Assembly (NCBI RefSeq): GCF_004801405.1 | Contig: NZ_SSOB01000040.1 | Span: forward strand, 1 to 64,000 | Direction of reading: 5' to 3' | Origin: Cohnella fermenti | Lineage (GTDB): Bacteria > Bacillota > Bacilli > Paenibacillales > Paenibacillaceae | Length of the DNA: 64,000 nt | Part shown: piece by piece, positions 23,988 through 32,726 of the stretch | Layout of the letters: each line of letters opens with the position of its first letter | Position numbering within the stretch: the first letter of the stretch is position 1 | Program-made: the position numbers and the translations under genes | Notes under the pieces: generated by a model | The model's input: the letters and a program-made list of their open reading frames with translations, nothing else | The model's database searches: none | What the model was told of the DNA's origin: nothing

Positions 23988-24944
23988 ATGTCTTACCCAG
24001 ATTCGACTCTCAAGCTGTTCTCCGGCAATTCCAATCCAAGACTAGCAGAAGCGATCGCGCGCAACATTGGAATCAAGCTCGGCGATGCGGAGATGAGAAG
24101 GTTCAGCGACGGCGAGATTCATATTCGGTTAAACGATAGCGTTCGCGGAAGCGACGTCTATGTCGTGCAATCGACCTCGCAGCCGGTCAACGAGCATCTG
24201 ATGGAGCTTCTTGTTATGGTCGATGCCCTGAAGCGGGCGTCGGCCAAGACGATCAACGTGGTCGTTCCCTACTACGGCTATGCCCGTCAGGATCGCAAGG
24301 CGCGTTCCCGCGACCCGATCACGGCGAAGCTCGTCGCCAACCTGATCGAGACGGCCGGAGCCCATCGCGTTATCGCGATGGACCTGCACGCGATGCAGAT
24401 TCAAGGCTTCTTCGACATCCCCGTCGACCACCTGCTCGGAGTCCCGATTCTTGGAGACTACTTCCAGGGCAAGGGACTGCTTGCCCCGGTCGTCGTATCG
24501 CCCGACCACGGCGGCGTCGTGCGCGCCCGCCGGCTGGCCGACGAGCTGCAGGCGCCGCTTGCGATCATCGACAAGCGCCGGCCGGAGCCGAACGTCGTCG
24601 AAGTCATGAACATTATCGGCGATGTCTCCGGACGCACGGCGATTCTGATCGACGACATCATCGACACCGCCGGCACGATCTGTCTGGCGGCCGAAGCTCT
24701 TATGAAGGCCGGAGCCCGCGAGATTTACTGCTGCTGCACGCACCCGGTGCTGTCCGGCCATGCGCTGGAGCGCCTTGAAGCGGCGCCGATCAGCGAGGTC
24801 GTCGTCACCGATACGATCCCGCTGAGGGACCCTTCGGCATCGACCAAGCTGCGCGTGCTGTCGGTCGCGCCGCTCATCGCGGAAGCGATTGTCCGCATCC
24901 ACGAGCAGCAATCGATCAGCAAGCTGTTCGAGCCGCACATCTGA
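23988..24944 (+). CDS. prs: Ribose-phosphate pyrophosphokinase
   Basis: 318 residues. It makes PRPP from ribose-5-phosphate and ATP. Motifs are the N-terminal LKLFSGNSNPRLAEAIA, RQDRKARSRDPITAKLVANL with the flexible loop, and the PRPP-binding TAILIDDIIDTAGT. It follows glmU by 54 bases. PRPP made here is the effector of PurR encoded upstream. Confidence 0.96.
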   Translation: MSYPDSTLKLFSGNSNPRLAEAIARNIGIKLGDAEMRRFSDGEIHIRLNDSVRGSDVYVVQSTSQPVNEHLMELLVMVDALKRASAKTINVVVPYYGYARQDRKARSRDPITAKLVANLIETAGAHRVIAMDLHAMQIQGFFDIPVDHLLGVPILGDYFQGKGLLAPVVVSPDHGGVVRARRLADELQAPLAIIDKRRPEPNVVEVMNIIGDVSGRTAILIDDIIDTAGTICLAAEALMKAGAREIYCCCTHPVLSGHALERLEAAPISEVVVTDTIPLRDPSASTKLRVLSVAPLIAEAIVRIHEQQSISKLFEPHI

Positions 24945-24950
24945 CGGAAT

Positions 24951-24976
24951 GTTTAGTCCGGGGCGCTAACGGGTAC
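24951..24976 (+). promoter_or_regulatory. Sigma-B-like promoter of ctc
   Basis: GTTTAG (24951-24956), a 14-base spacer and GGGTAC (24971-24976) match the sigma-B pattern GTTTAA-N14-GGGTAT with one change in each box. The B. subtilis ctc promoter is a model sigma-B promoter with the same spacing. Confidence 0.55.
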
Positions 24977-25010
24977 TAATAGGTATATCACCGTCTGGAG
25001 GGATTACCTA

Positions 25011-25652
25011 ATGAGTATGACGTTACACGCCGAAGCACGCCAGCCGTCTACGAAGAGCGCCTTGCGTCATCTGAGGAAGCAAGGGAAGATTCCAGGCGTC
25101 ATCTACGGCAAGGATATGGCGGGCTCCGCGATCTCGCTCGACGGCAAGGAATTCATGGCCTTGCTGCGAGGCAATGCGAGAAGCATCCTCGAGCTGGAGG
25201 TTCCGGCCCAAGGGAACAAGTCCGTCTTGCTGTCGGACCTGCAGCGCGATCCGCTGAGCGGACAAGTCCTTCATGCGGACTTCCGTCACGTGAACCTGAA
25301 CGAGACGATTCAAACGTTCGTAAGATTGGATCTTCAGGGAACGAGCGCAGGGGAGAAGGAAGGCGGCATGCTGCAGGCCATCCTGCACGAGCTTGAGGTG
25401 GAGTGCGTGGCGAAGAATCTGCCGGCATCGATCTCCGTCGATATCGGCTCGCTCGGAATCGGCGATCATATCACGGTAGCCGATCTGAAGCTGCCGGCGG
25501 GAGTGCGTGCGGTATCCGAACCGGAAGCGGTTGTCGTCGCCGTCCTCGCTCCTCAGAAGGAGCGCAGCGAGGAAGAGCTGGATGCCATGGACGATGCGGC
25601 CGAAGAGAAGGAGAATCACGCTCGCGCCGCGGCAGCCGTGGAGAAGGACTAA
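25011..25652 (+). CDS. ctc: 50S ribosomal protein L25 / general stress protein Ctc
   Basis: 213 residues. An N-terminal L25 domain (about 1-92), which binds 5S rRNA, is followed by a TL5-type C-terminal beta domain (about 95-185) and an acidic Glu/Asp/Ala tail. The block GKIPGVIYGKD is typical of Ctc/L25. GGAGGG precedes the ATG. In B. subtilis ctc is a general-stress gene of the sigma-B regulon, and the sigma-B-like promoter seen here is consistent with that. Confidence 0.94.
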   Translation: MSMTLHAEARQPSTKSALRHLRKQGKIPGVIYGKDMAGSAISLDGKEFMALLRGNARSILELEVPAQGNKSVLLSDLQRDPLSGQVLHADFRHVNLNETIQTFVRLDLQGTSAGEKEGGMLQAILHELEVECVAKNLPASISVDIGSLGIGDHITVADLKLPAGVRAVSEPEAVVVAVLAPQKERSEEELDAMDDAAEEKENHARAAAAVEKD

Positions 25653-25705
25653 GCGAACGAAGCCTCTTCCCTCCCCGAGACAGTCTCGCGGACCGCTTAA
25701 CGACA

Positions 25706-25744
25706 GGAGTGCGGAACGATTGACACGTTCCGCACTCCTTTTGA
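25706..25744 (+). terminator. Terminator of ctc
   Basis: A perfect 13-bp stem GGAGTGCGGAACG / CGTTCCGCACTCC with a seven-base loop is followed by TTTTGATTTT. A-rich sequence on the left side is weak, so it works mainly for the plus strand. Confidence 0.92.
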
Positions 25745-25759
25745 TTTTCTACGCAAGCG

Positions 25760-25960
25760 TTAATAGCCGGGCCGGGAGATGAAGGTAAATTGCTTGCGGC
25801 TGTACAAGATGCTGTTGACCTTGACGAATTCTTTGCCATAATATTCGATGAAGCCGATGTCCTTGTGGATGGTGCCCCGGTACACTTGGATCGGGACGTC
25901 CGCGGCCATATGCTCGAGGAAGTGGCAATCGTCGAAGATCATCTGTCCGTTCAGGTACAT
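25760..25960 (-). CDS. Small conserved hypothetical protein
   Basis: 66 residues, no transmembrane segment. The sequence has a regular beta-rich look with many aromatic residues (MYLNGQMIFDDCHFLEHM at the start, FISRPGY at the end). The ATG at 25960 has AAAGAGGG upstream on the minus strand; a TTG at 25963 is also in frame. It is transcribed against its neighbours, between the ctc terminator and pth. It resembles short uncharacterised Paenibacillus proteins found next to pth, but no function can be given. Confidence 0.6.
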   Translation of the reverse strand: MYLNGQMIFDDCHFLEHMAADVPIQVYRGTIHKDIGFIEYYGKEFVKVNSILYSRKQFTFISRPGY

Positions 25961-26132
25961 CAATCGATACCCTCTTTCGATCGGATTAATGGTTGTATTA
26001 CTAATGACACGGCAGCACGGCGAATCGTTGCAGCGGCGAAAATTTTTTTCGAAGAACGTTTTTCGAAGAACGATCGAGACTTCAGCCGGGCAACGATGAC
26101 ATTCTATTCACGAAGAGCGGGGGAATATTCGT

Positions 26133-26705
26133 ATGAGATGGATAGTGGGATTGGGCAATCCCGGTTCCGCTTACGAAGCGACAAGGCATAATGCCGGATT
26201 CATGGTCGTCGACGAACTGGCCCGGCGATGGGGAGCAAGCGTCAGCCAGAGCAAGTGCAAGGGGCTGATCGGCGAAGCGCGGGTCGAAGGCGCGAAGGTG
26301 GCGCTGCTCAAGCCGATGACGTACATGAATCTGTCGGGCGAGTCGGTTCGGGCGTTCATGGATTACTATAAGGCGAAGCTGGAGGACATGATTGTCGTCT
26401 ACGACGACCTGGACACGGAGATCGGCCGGATTCGGCTGCGTTACCAGGGCAGCGCAGGAGGCCATAACGGGATCAAGTCGATCATCCAGCACGTCGGCAC
26501 CCAGACGTTCAATCGCGTGCGCATGGGCATCTCCCGACCGAGGAACGGGCAGCCGGTCGTCGACTTCGTGCTCGCGCCGTTCGCCAAGGCGGAGCAGGCC
26601 GAGCTGAAGCGGATGATCGAGGAGGCGTGCGATGCGATCGAATTCGCGCTGTCCCATCCGTTCGATCAATCCATGGCGAAGTACAACGGCAAGTCGGGCG
26701 ACTGA
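26133..26705 (+). CDS. pth: Peptidyl-tRNA hydrolase
   Basis: 190 residues. It frees tRNA from peptidyl-tRNAs that drop off the ribosome. Family motifs are GLGNPGSAYEATRHNAGFMVVD with the catalytic His, LKPMTYMNLSGESV, VYDDLDTEIGRIRLR with the catalytic Asp, and GSAGGHNGIKSI. The ribosome site GCGGGGGAA is weak. In B. subtilis the same gene (spoVC) affects spore coat formation. It is followed by fin, the conserved order. Confidence 0.95.
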   Translation: MRWIVGLGNPGSAYEATRHNAGFMVVDELARRWGASVSQSKCKGLIGEARVEGAKVALLKPMTYMNLSGESVRAFMDYYKAKLEDMIVVYDDLDTEIGRIRLRYQGSAGGHNGIKSIIQHVGTQTFNRVRMGISRPRNGQPVVDFVLAPFAKAEQAELKRMIEEACDAIEFALSHPFDQSMAKYNGKSGD

Positions 26706-26782
26706 CGGGCGGAGCGGCGCGGAGCTTGGACAAGGGGCTCAGGAGCGGCAGAGGAAGAGGGACAGGGAGATTCGCGGCGGAC

Positions 26783-26812
26783 GCTTAATGTACTTCCTAT
26801 CCGGGCATACTG
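26783..26812 (+). promoter_or_regulatory. Sigma-F promoter of fin
   Basis: GCTTA (26783-26787), exactly 15 bases, then GGGCATACTG (26803-26812) fit the sigma-F pattern GYATA-N15-GGNNANAHTR with one mismatch in the first box and none in the second. fin (yabK) is a sigma-F gene in B. subtilis. Confidence 0.7.
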
Positions 26813-26915
26813 AAGGTAATGCGGCCAGGACCGCGGGCGGAATCGCAGCCGGAATCGCGAATAGAATCGCGTTCGGCAGCGCAATCAAGGCCGTGCCCGC
26901 ATACCTTACCTTCAG
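26810..26915 (+). promoter_or_regulatory. Long-range inverted repeat covering the fin ribosome site
   Basis: CTGAAGGTAA (26810-26819) and TTACCTTCAG (26906-26915) are perfectly complementary over ten bases, 86 bases apart. The right arm abuts the fin ribosome-binding site (CAGGAGG, 26913-26919). The left arm overlaps the -10 element and expected start point of the sigma-F promoter. Confidence 0.5.
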
Positions 26916-26928
26916 GAGGCATACATAT

Positions 26929-27159
26929 ATGGCGGTGAACTACGTGTGCAGGCATTGTCGGATGCCGCTCGGGAGCTTGGATTCCGTGCAGGTGGAGGAT
27001 TACCGGCTGGGCTTCCATTTCTTGACCCCCGAAGAGCGAAAGCGTATAATATCGTATAATTCCAACGGAGACGCGACCGTGCAAGTCATCTGCGAATACT
27101 GCAGTCAGACCTTGGACAGTCATCCCGAACTGGTGCTTCAATCCAATCCGCTCCAATGA
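26929..27159 (+). CDS. fin: Anti-sigma-F factor Fin (YabK)
   Basis: 76 residues. Fin shuts off sigma-F so that the forespore can switch to sigma-G. Two zinc-binding Cys pairs are visible: CRHC near the N-terminus and CEYC near the C-terminus, flanking the FHFLTPEERKRII block typical of YabK. The ATG at 26929 with CAGGAGGC nine bases upstream is the obvious start. A sigma-F promoter and an intrinsic terminator frame it as a single-gene unit. With gin at 1424, the window encodes both forespore anti-sigma factors. Confidence 0.93.
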   Translation: MAVNYVCRHCRMPLGSLDSVQVEDYRLGFHFLTPEERKRIISYNSNGDATVQVICEYCSQTLDSHPELVLQSNPLQ

Positions 27160-27178
27160 ATCCTTATCGAGCGATAGC

Positions 27179-27209
27179 GAGGCCTTGGCATGTGCCGGGG
27201 CTTCTTTTT
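27179..27209 (+). terminator. Terminator of fin
   Basis: An 11-bp stem GAGGCCTTGGC / GCCGGGGCTTC (three G-U pairs) with an ATGT loop is followed by TTTTT, 20 bases after the fin stop. Confidence 0.85.
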
Positions 27210-27313
27210 GGATATTGCAGAGGCACAGCCCCAGGCTCAGGAGCAGACATAGGCATAACCGCCGGAAGCGATCCACGAGGAACCTTCCGGCCTGCTCGGA
27301 ATATTTAGATAGG

Positions 27314-27416
27314 GATAAGTCAGCAGGAGCGGGCGGGCAGAGGGTTAGCGGGCGGGCTAAGTCAGGCGGCAATGAGCCGGGCAGGGTTAAGTCGGGCAGG
27401 AATGAACCGGGCAGAA
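27314..27416. repeat. Degenerate 30-bp direct repeats before mfd
   Basis: CTAAGTCAGGCGGCAATGAG (27357 on) and TTAAGTCGGGCAGGAATGAA (27387 on) begin two adjacent 30-base copies, each ending with CCGGGCAG. A weaker copy starts near 27314. This occupies the middle of the 430-base gap between fin and mfd. No gene is supported there; a long reverse frame is Pro/Leu-rich repeat sequence. Confidence 0.65.
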
Positions 27417-27591
27417 TTACATCAGGGTTCTCCATTCCGGAGGGGGAGTCGGCGCCCGCAAGCGCGTCGCACTCTGCAGCTTCCGAGACGGATATACGCA
27501 GCATAATCATTGCGCTCGCTTCCAGCGAACCCCTCGTCGGGAACGCAGGGGCGGGCGATGCTTGGTGTCAGATAGTGAAAGGGGAAACGCA

Positions 27592-30500
27592 ATGAGGGCT
27601 CTTATCAATACGTTCGCTACGGACCCCGAACTGGTCTCCGTCCTGAACGGGGTCCGGGGCGGCATGCGCGAGCAGCTCGTCGCCGGGCTGTCGGGCTCCG
27701 CCCGGCAGGTCATGATCGCCGCGATGTATCGCGAGCTTCAGAGACCGTTGCTCGTCGTGACGCACAACATGTTCTCCGCGCAGAAGATGGCGGAGGATCT
27801 GCAGGAATGCTTGTCCGAGGACGAGGTTCTGATCTATCCGGCCAACGAGCTTATCGCCGCGGAGACAGCAATCTCAAGTCCCGAGACATCGGCCAGACGC
27901 ATGGACGTTCTGATTCAACTCGCTGGAGGCTTCCGCGGGGTTATTGTCGTGCCCTTCTCCGGCGTACGCCGGTTCCAGCCGGACCGCATGACCATCGCGC
28001 AGGCGATGATCTCCCTCAAGGTCGGAGATTCTCTCCCGATGAACGAGTTCCTCGAGAGAATGATCGGGCTCGGGTATGAGCGCGTCGACCGCGTCGAGCA
28101 GAAGGGGCACTTAAGCGTGCGCGGCGGCATCGCCGACTTCTACCCGCTGACCTCGCCCGTTGCCGTGCGCGTCGAATGGTTCGACGACGAGATCGACTCG
28201 ATCCGGACGTTCGACCCGGCCGACCAGCGTTCCGTCGACAAGCTCGATTCGTTCCAGGTGCGCCCTTGCCGCGAGATTATCGCCGATTCCAGGAGATTCG
28301 CGAACGCGGCGCAGCATGCGAGCGAGCTGCTGGACATTCAGCTCTCCAAGATGGCCGATCGTCAGGCGAAGGAGAAGCTGCGCAGCGAGATTGCCCGGGA
28401 AATCGACCTGATGAGACAGAACGTCTACTTCTCTGAAATCTATAAATATATCTCGCTTCTCTATCCGGAGAGACAGACTCTCTTGGATTACGTTCCGAAG
28501 GACACGATCCTGCTGATGGATGAGCCGAACCGTCTGGGCGAGACCGCGCGGCAGCTCGAGCGGGACGAGATGGAGTGGACGACTCACCTGCTCCAGCAGG
28601 GCAAGTCGCTGCCGGGCTTCGTGCTTGCGCTCGGCGCGGAGCAGAGTCTGTATCCGAAGGCGTTCCAGACCGTCTATCTCGCCCTCTTCGTCCGTCAGAT
28701 ACCGCATACGCAGCCGCAGAATATCGTCAGCTCCGTCTGCCGGTCGATGCAGAACTTCCACGGGCAGATGAACGTGCTCAAGACGGAGATGGAGCGCTGG
28801 CGCAAGAGCGGCAGCCACATCGTGATGCTCGCGGGCAACGCGGAGCGGGCGGACCGGATGCGCCGGGTGCTGGAGGATTACCATATCGAGATTCCGGATA
28901 TCTCGGAGGGCAACCTGCAGAGCGGCTTCGAGATGCCTTCCGTGAAGCTCGTCGTCATTACCGAAGGCGAGATGTTCACGCAGAAGCAGCGCAAGGCGCG
29001 CCGAGTCGACCGCCGGATGGACAATGCGGAGCGCCTCAAGAGCTACACCGAGCTCAAGGTGGGCGATTACGTCGTTCACCAGAACCATGGCATCGGCAAG
29101 TATCTGGGCATCGGCACGCTTGAGATCAACGGCATCCATAAAGACTATCTTCATGTTGTGTACGCGGCGGGAGACCGTCTCTCCATCCCGGTCGAGCAGT
29201 TCGACCTGATCCAGAAGTATGTCGGTTCCGACGAGAAGGAGCCGAAGGTCAGCAAGCTCGGCGGCGCCGAGTGGACAAGGGCGAAGTCGAAGGCCCGTTC
29301 CTCCGTCAAGGACATCGCCGACGATCTGATCAAGCTGTATGCGGAGCGGCAGGCGACGGTCGGCTTCTCGTTCGGCGAGGACACGGCGTACCAGCAGGAG
29401 TTCGAGGCGATGTTCCCTTACGACGAGACGCCCGACCAATTGCGAGCGATCGAAGAGATCAAGAAGGACATGCAGCTTGCCCGGCCGATGGATCGTCTGC
29501 TCTGCGGGGATGTCGGCTATGGGAAAACAGAGGTGGCGGTACGGGCGGCGTTCAAGGCGGCGATCGAGGGCAAGCAGGTGGCGGTGCTCGTTCCGACGAC
29601 GATTCTGGCCCAGCAGCACTTCGAGACGTTCCGCGAACGATTCGCGGGCTACCCGTTCCAGATTCGGGTGCTGAGCCGCTTCCGCTCGCGGAAGGAGCAG
29701 ACCGAGACGATCAAGGGCGTGAAGGCGGGGACGGTCGATGTCGTCATCGGCACCCATCGCTTGCTCTCCCAGGACCTCGTATTCAAGGATCTGGGCCTGC
29801 TGATCGTCGACGAGGAGCAGCGGTTCGGCGTCTCCCACAAGGAGAAGCTGAAGCGGCTGAAGACGAATGTTGACGTCCTGACGCTGACGGCGACGCCGAT
29901 TCCGCGCACGCTGCACATGTCGATGCTCGGGGTGCGGGACCTGTCCGTCATCGAGACGCCGCCGGAGAACCGCTTCCCGGTGCAGACGTATGTCGTCGAA
30001 TACAGTCCGACGCTCGTTCGCGAGGCGATCGAGCGGGAACTGGCGCGCGAAGGCCAGGTGTACTTCCTCTTCAATCGGGTGCAGGGCATCTACCAGATGG
30101 CCGAGCAGATCAATGCGCTCGTCCCGAACGCCCGCGTCGCCGTGGCGCACGGGCAGATGTCGGAGCAGGAGCTCGAGCGGACGATTCTCGACTTCCTGGA
30201 TGGCGAATCCGATGTGCTCGTCAGCACAAGCATTATCGAGACGGGCGTCGATATCCCGAACGTCAACACGCTGATCGTTCACGATGCGGACAAGATGGGC
30301 TTGTCCCAGCTCTATCAGCTTCGGGGACGGGTAGGCCGCTCGAACCGGATCGCTTACGCTTACTTCACCTATCAGCGCGACAAGGTGCTGAACGAGGTGG
30401 CCGAGAAGCGGCTTCAGTCGATCAAGGAGTTCACGGAGCTCGGGTCCGGCTTCAAGATTGCGATGCGCGACCTGTCGATTCGCGGAGCGGGCAACCTCTT

Positions 30501-31116
30501 GGGCGGCGAACAGTCCGGCTTCATCGCTTCGGTCGGCTTCGACCTCTATTCGCAGATGCTTGCGGAAGAGATTCAGGCGCGCAAGCTGGAGCAGTTCGGC
30601 AATCAGGAGCAGGCCGACATCCCGGTCAACACGCAGCTCGATCTCGGAGTGGACGCTTACCTGCCTCCGGAATATATCTACGACAGCATTCAGAAGATCG
30701 AGATTTACAAGAAGGTTGCGGCCGCCGCCGCGCTCGACGATGTGCACGATATCTTCGAAGAGCTGACCGACCGCTTCGGAGATCCGCCGAAGTCGGTTCT
30801 TAACCTGCTTGCGGTTGCCCGGCTGAAGGTATACGGCCGCCAGTTCGGCATCGAATCGATTCAGAAGCGCGGCGACGAGGTGCTGCTTAAGGTCGAGACC
30901 CGCCGGAGCGGACAGATCGACGACAAGAAGCTGAAGGCGCTCGAGCAGAAGCTTAAAGGGAAGCTGCAGCTTCAAGGAACAGCTCCCCAGCCGACAATGA
31001 AATTATTCGTTCGCGGAATGGACGACGATTCCATGTTGGCATTTGTCGAAGAGTTTCTGGTACAATACAAGGAAGTGACCAAGATCAAGGGGGAATTACA
31101 GGATGTCGCACCGTAA
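27592..31116 (+). CDS. mfd: Transcription-repair coupling factor
   Basis: 1174 residues, the usual Mfd length. It displaces stalled RNA polymerase and recruits UvrA. Domain order: UvrB-like N-terminal region with UvrA-binding part (about 1-460), CarD-like RNA polymerase interaction domain (about 480-570, VGDYVVHQNHGIGKYLGI), then the helicase core. The core has Walker A GDVGYGKTEVA near residue 640, the DEEQRFG box near 742, and motif VI QLRGRVGRS near 912. A C-terminal TRCF domain follows. The ATG at 27592 with AAAGGGGA is chosen over the in-frame GTG at 27562. The 3' end overlaps prsA by 14 bases. Confidence 0.96.
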   Translation: MRALINTFATDPELVSVLNGVRGGMREQLVAGLSGSARQVMIAAMYRELQRPLLVVTHNMFSAQKMAEDLQECLSEDEVLIYPANELIAAETAISSPETSARRMDVLIQLAGGFRGVIVVPFSGVRRFQPDRMTIAQAMISLKVGDSLPMNEFLERMIGLGYERVDRVEQKGHLSVRGGIADFYPLTSPVAVRVEWFDDEIDSIRTFDPADQRSVDKLDSFQVRPCREIIADSRRFANAAQHASELLDIQLSKMADRQAKEKLRSEIAREIDLMRQNVYFSEIYKYISLLYPERQTLLDYVPKDTILLMDEPNRLGETARQLERDEMEWTTHLLQQGKSLPGFVLALGAEQSLYPKAFQTVYLALFVRQIPHTQPQNIVSSVCRSMQNFHGQMNVLKTEMERWRKSGSHIVMLAGNAERADRMRRVLEDYHIEIPDISEGNLQSGFEMPSVKLVVITEGEMFTQKQRKARRVDRRMDNAERLKSYTELKVGDYVVHQNHGIGKYLGIGTLEINGIHKDYLHVVYAAGDRLSIPVEQFDLIQKYVGSDEKEPKVSKLGGAEWTRAKSKARSSVKDIADDLIKLYAERQATVGFSFGEDTAYQQEFEAMFPYDETPDQLRAIEEIKKDMQLARPMDRLLCGDVGYGKTEVAVRAAFKAAIEGKQVAVLVPTTILAQQHFETFRERFAGYPFQIRVLSRFRSRKEQTETIKGVKAGTVDVVIGTHRLLSQDLVFKDLGLLIVDEEQRFGVSHKEKLKRLKTNVDVLTLTATPIPRTLHMSMLGVRDLSVIETPPENRFPVQTYVVEYSPTLVREAIERELAREGQVYFLFNRVQGIYQMAEQINALVPNARVAVAHGQMSEQELERTILDFLDGESDVLVSTSIIETGVDIPNVNTLIVHDADKMGLSQLYQLRGRVGRSNRIAYAYFTYQRDKVLNEVAEKRLQSIKEFTELGSGFKIAMRDLSIRGAGNLLGGEQSGFIASVGFDLYSQMLAEEIQARKLEQFGNQEQADIPVNTQLDLGVDAYLPPEYIYDSIQKIEIYKKVAAAAALDDVHDIFEELTDRFGDPPKSVLNLLAVARLKVYGRQFGIESIQKRGDEVLLKVETRRSGQIDDKKLKALEQKLKGKLQLQGTAPQPTMKLFVRGMDDDSMLAFVEEFLVQYKEVTKIKGELQDVAP

Positions 31117-32170
31117 GCGCAGCTCATACAGCCGGTACGCAATCTTGCTGCTGGCCGTTGCGCTGCTCGTCTGCCTCGCTGCCTGCGGGAAGGATAAGAA
31201 CAGCAACAGCAGCAACAACGACGAGAACAACTCCTCCGATCCGAACAAGATCGTTGCCGAGTACGAAGGCGGACAAGTAACTGCAAGCGAATTCACGAAG
31301 TACAAGACCTTCATCAAGGTCGTTAACCCGTATTACGCAAGCATCGTGGACGAGGATTCGGTGCAGGAAGGCATCCTGACGTCTTACATCGGCATGAAGA
31401 TCCTGAGCGATCGCGCAACCGAGGAAGCGAAGACGAAGGGGACGGAAGAAGCGAACTCGCAGTTCGACCAACTGAAGGAAGCGATCGAATCGGATGCGGA
31501 TACGAAGACATCCGTCGAAGCGACCATGAAGGAAGGCGATCTGAGCTATGACGACATGAAGGGCTTCATTACGACCCAACTGATCGCGACAACGGACGCC
31601 GATCTGAAGGTGACGGACGACCAGGTCTCCGCATACTACGACGAGAACAAAGACTCGTTCAATTATGCGACGGTTCGCCATATCCTGATCGGCTTCACCG
31701 ACAAGGACGGCAACACCCGCGAGGATGCCGACGCGCTGAAGCTGGCTCAAGAGGTCAAGCAGAAGCTCGTGGCCGGCGGCGACTGGACGGAGCTGGCGAA
31801 GGAGTATTCCGACGACACCGGCTCTTCGGAGAACGGCGGTCTCTACGAGAAGGTCGACCCGAGCCAATGGGTGGAAGAATTCAAGAATGCGGCCGAGACG
31901 CAGCCGATCAAGGAGATCGGCGATCCGGTCAAGACCGACTACGGCTACCACGTCATTATGGTGGAAGAGCGCGGCACCAAAACGCTTGAAGAATCGAAGG
32001 AGACGATCCGTTCGACGCTCAGCGGCGAGATCGTCGACAAGTTCATGTCGGACGAGCTGCCGGGCTTGATCACGAGCACGGACGTTCCGCAGGCCAGCGC
32101 TGCCGCTTCGGAGAGCCCGTCGGCTTCCCCGAGCGCATCGCCGTCGGCTTCCGCTTCGGCAAGTCAATAA
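31103..32170 (+). CDS. prsA: PrsA-like foldase lipoprotein (PpiC-type peptidyl-prolyl isomerase)
   Basis: 355 residues. A signal peptide ends in the lipobox LAAC (Cys about 32), so the protein is anchored outside the membrane. An Asn/Ser-rich linker and an N-terminal SurA-like helical region (about 50-170) precede a parvulin PpiC domain (about 175-285), with VRHILIGF, a GGLYEKVDPSQW-type block and YGYHVIMVEERG. The C-terminus is low-complexity Ser/Ala/Pro. It helps secreted proteins fold. It overlaps the end of mfd by 14 bases and has AAGGGGGAA as ribosome site, so it is probably co-transcribed with mfd. Confidence 0.9.
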   Translation: MSHRKRSSYSRYAILLLAVALLVCLAACGKDKNSNSSNNDENNSSDPNKIVAEYEGGQVTASEFTKYKTFIKVVNPYYASIVDEDSVQEGILTSYIGMKILSDRATEEAKTKGTEEANSQFDQLKEAIESDADTKTSVEATMKEGDLSYDDMKGFITTQLIATTDADLKVTDDQVSAYYDENKDSFNYATVRHILIGFTDKDGNTREDADALKLAQEVKQKLVAGGDWTELAKEYSDDTGSSENGGLYEKVDPSQWVEEFKNAAETQPIKEIGDPVKTDYGYHVIMVEERGTKTLEESKETIRSTLSGEIVDKFMSDELPGLITSTDVPQASAAASESPSASPSASPSASASASQ

Positions 32171-32191
32171 GCACGGTTGCGGCGTTAAATG

Positions 32192-32229
32192 AACGGCCCC
32201 GGGATCGCTCTTCGATCCCGGGGCCGTTT
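32192..32229 (+). terminator. Terminator of prsA
   Basis: A perfect 16-bp stem (AACGGCCCCGGGATCG and its complement) with a CTCTT loop ends in TTTG. The T run is short but the stem is very stable. Between here and the spoVT promoter (32230-32560) nothing else is recognised. Confidence 0.8.
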
Positions 32230-32563
32230 GTAGCTGCGAGAGGGCCGGGACACCACGAATATATTTTTGTCGGCAATGTGATTCACCCGCACAAGTTTGG
32301 GGTAATCGTTACTGCATATATTCAGGCAGCTTGTTCGGCAAGGCACCGCTCCCCCTCGATAGCCGGATTTTCCCCCCAACGCATGTCTTCGGCCCCCTCA
32401 ATCCGGGAACGTCTTCCGAATTGCTTAAGGGGCGGACAACGGCTGTGCGGCGGTGTCGGCCGTACCACAAATAATGGAACCGGCGATGGAAGGAAAGCCC
32501 GAATTCGGCTCCAGGCAGGAGCTTCCGGCCGCGGCTGACGATTATCCCCATCGGAGGGCAAAC

Positions 32564-32593
32564 GCATAAGAAATTGGGAGGGGTTGAATACTA
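32564..32593 (+). promoter_or_regulatory. Candidate sigma-G promoter of spoVT
   Basis: GCATA (32564-32568), 15 bases, then TTGAATACTA (32584-32593) fit the forespore pattern. The absence of GG at the start of the -10 box favours sigma-G, the known factor for spoVT in B. subtilis. The predicted start is about 127 bases before the spoVT ATG. Confidence 0.6.
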
Positions 32594-32726
32594 TGCCCAA
32601 GTTCAAGGTCGCTTCTCCAACCAACGGTCAACGGTTCGTCATACAAGCCTTGCGCGAGTATTCGTCCGTAAGCGGCAGGCTGATTCCAGGGTTTATTACA
32701 TCCAAGAAAGTGGGGCAACACGAGCT

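Noticed and set aside
26797..27510. Reverse frame across the fin-mfd gap with Pro/Leu repeats
   Set aside because: It overlaps the well-supported fin gene and reflects the 30-bp direct repeats; no ribosome site.
28111..30975. Very long reverse open frame (954 codons) opposite mfd
   Set aside because: It is an antisense shadow caused by GC-rich third positions. mfd on the plus strand matches its family along the full length, and the reverse frame has no recognisable domain.
32543..32551. Further DnaA-box-like site (TTATCCCCA)
   Set aside because: One mismatch from consensus and isolated; not enough to call beside the exact boxes at 11407-11545.
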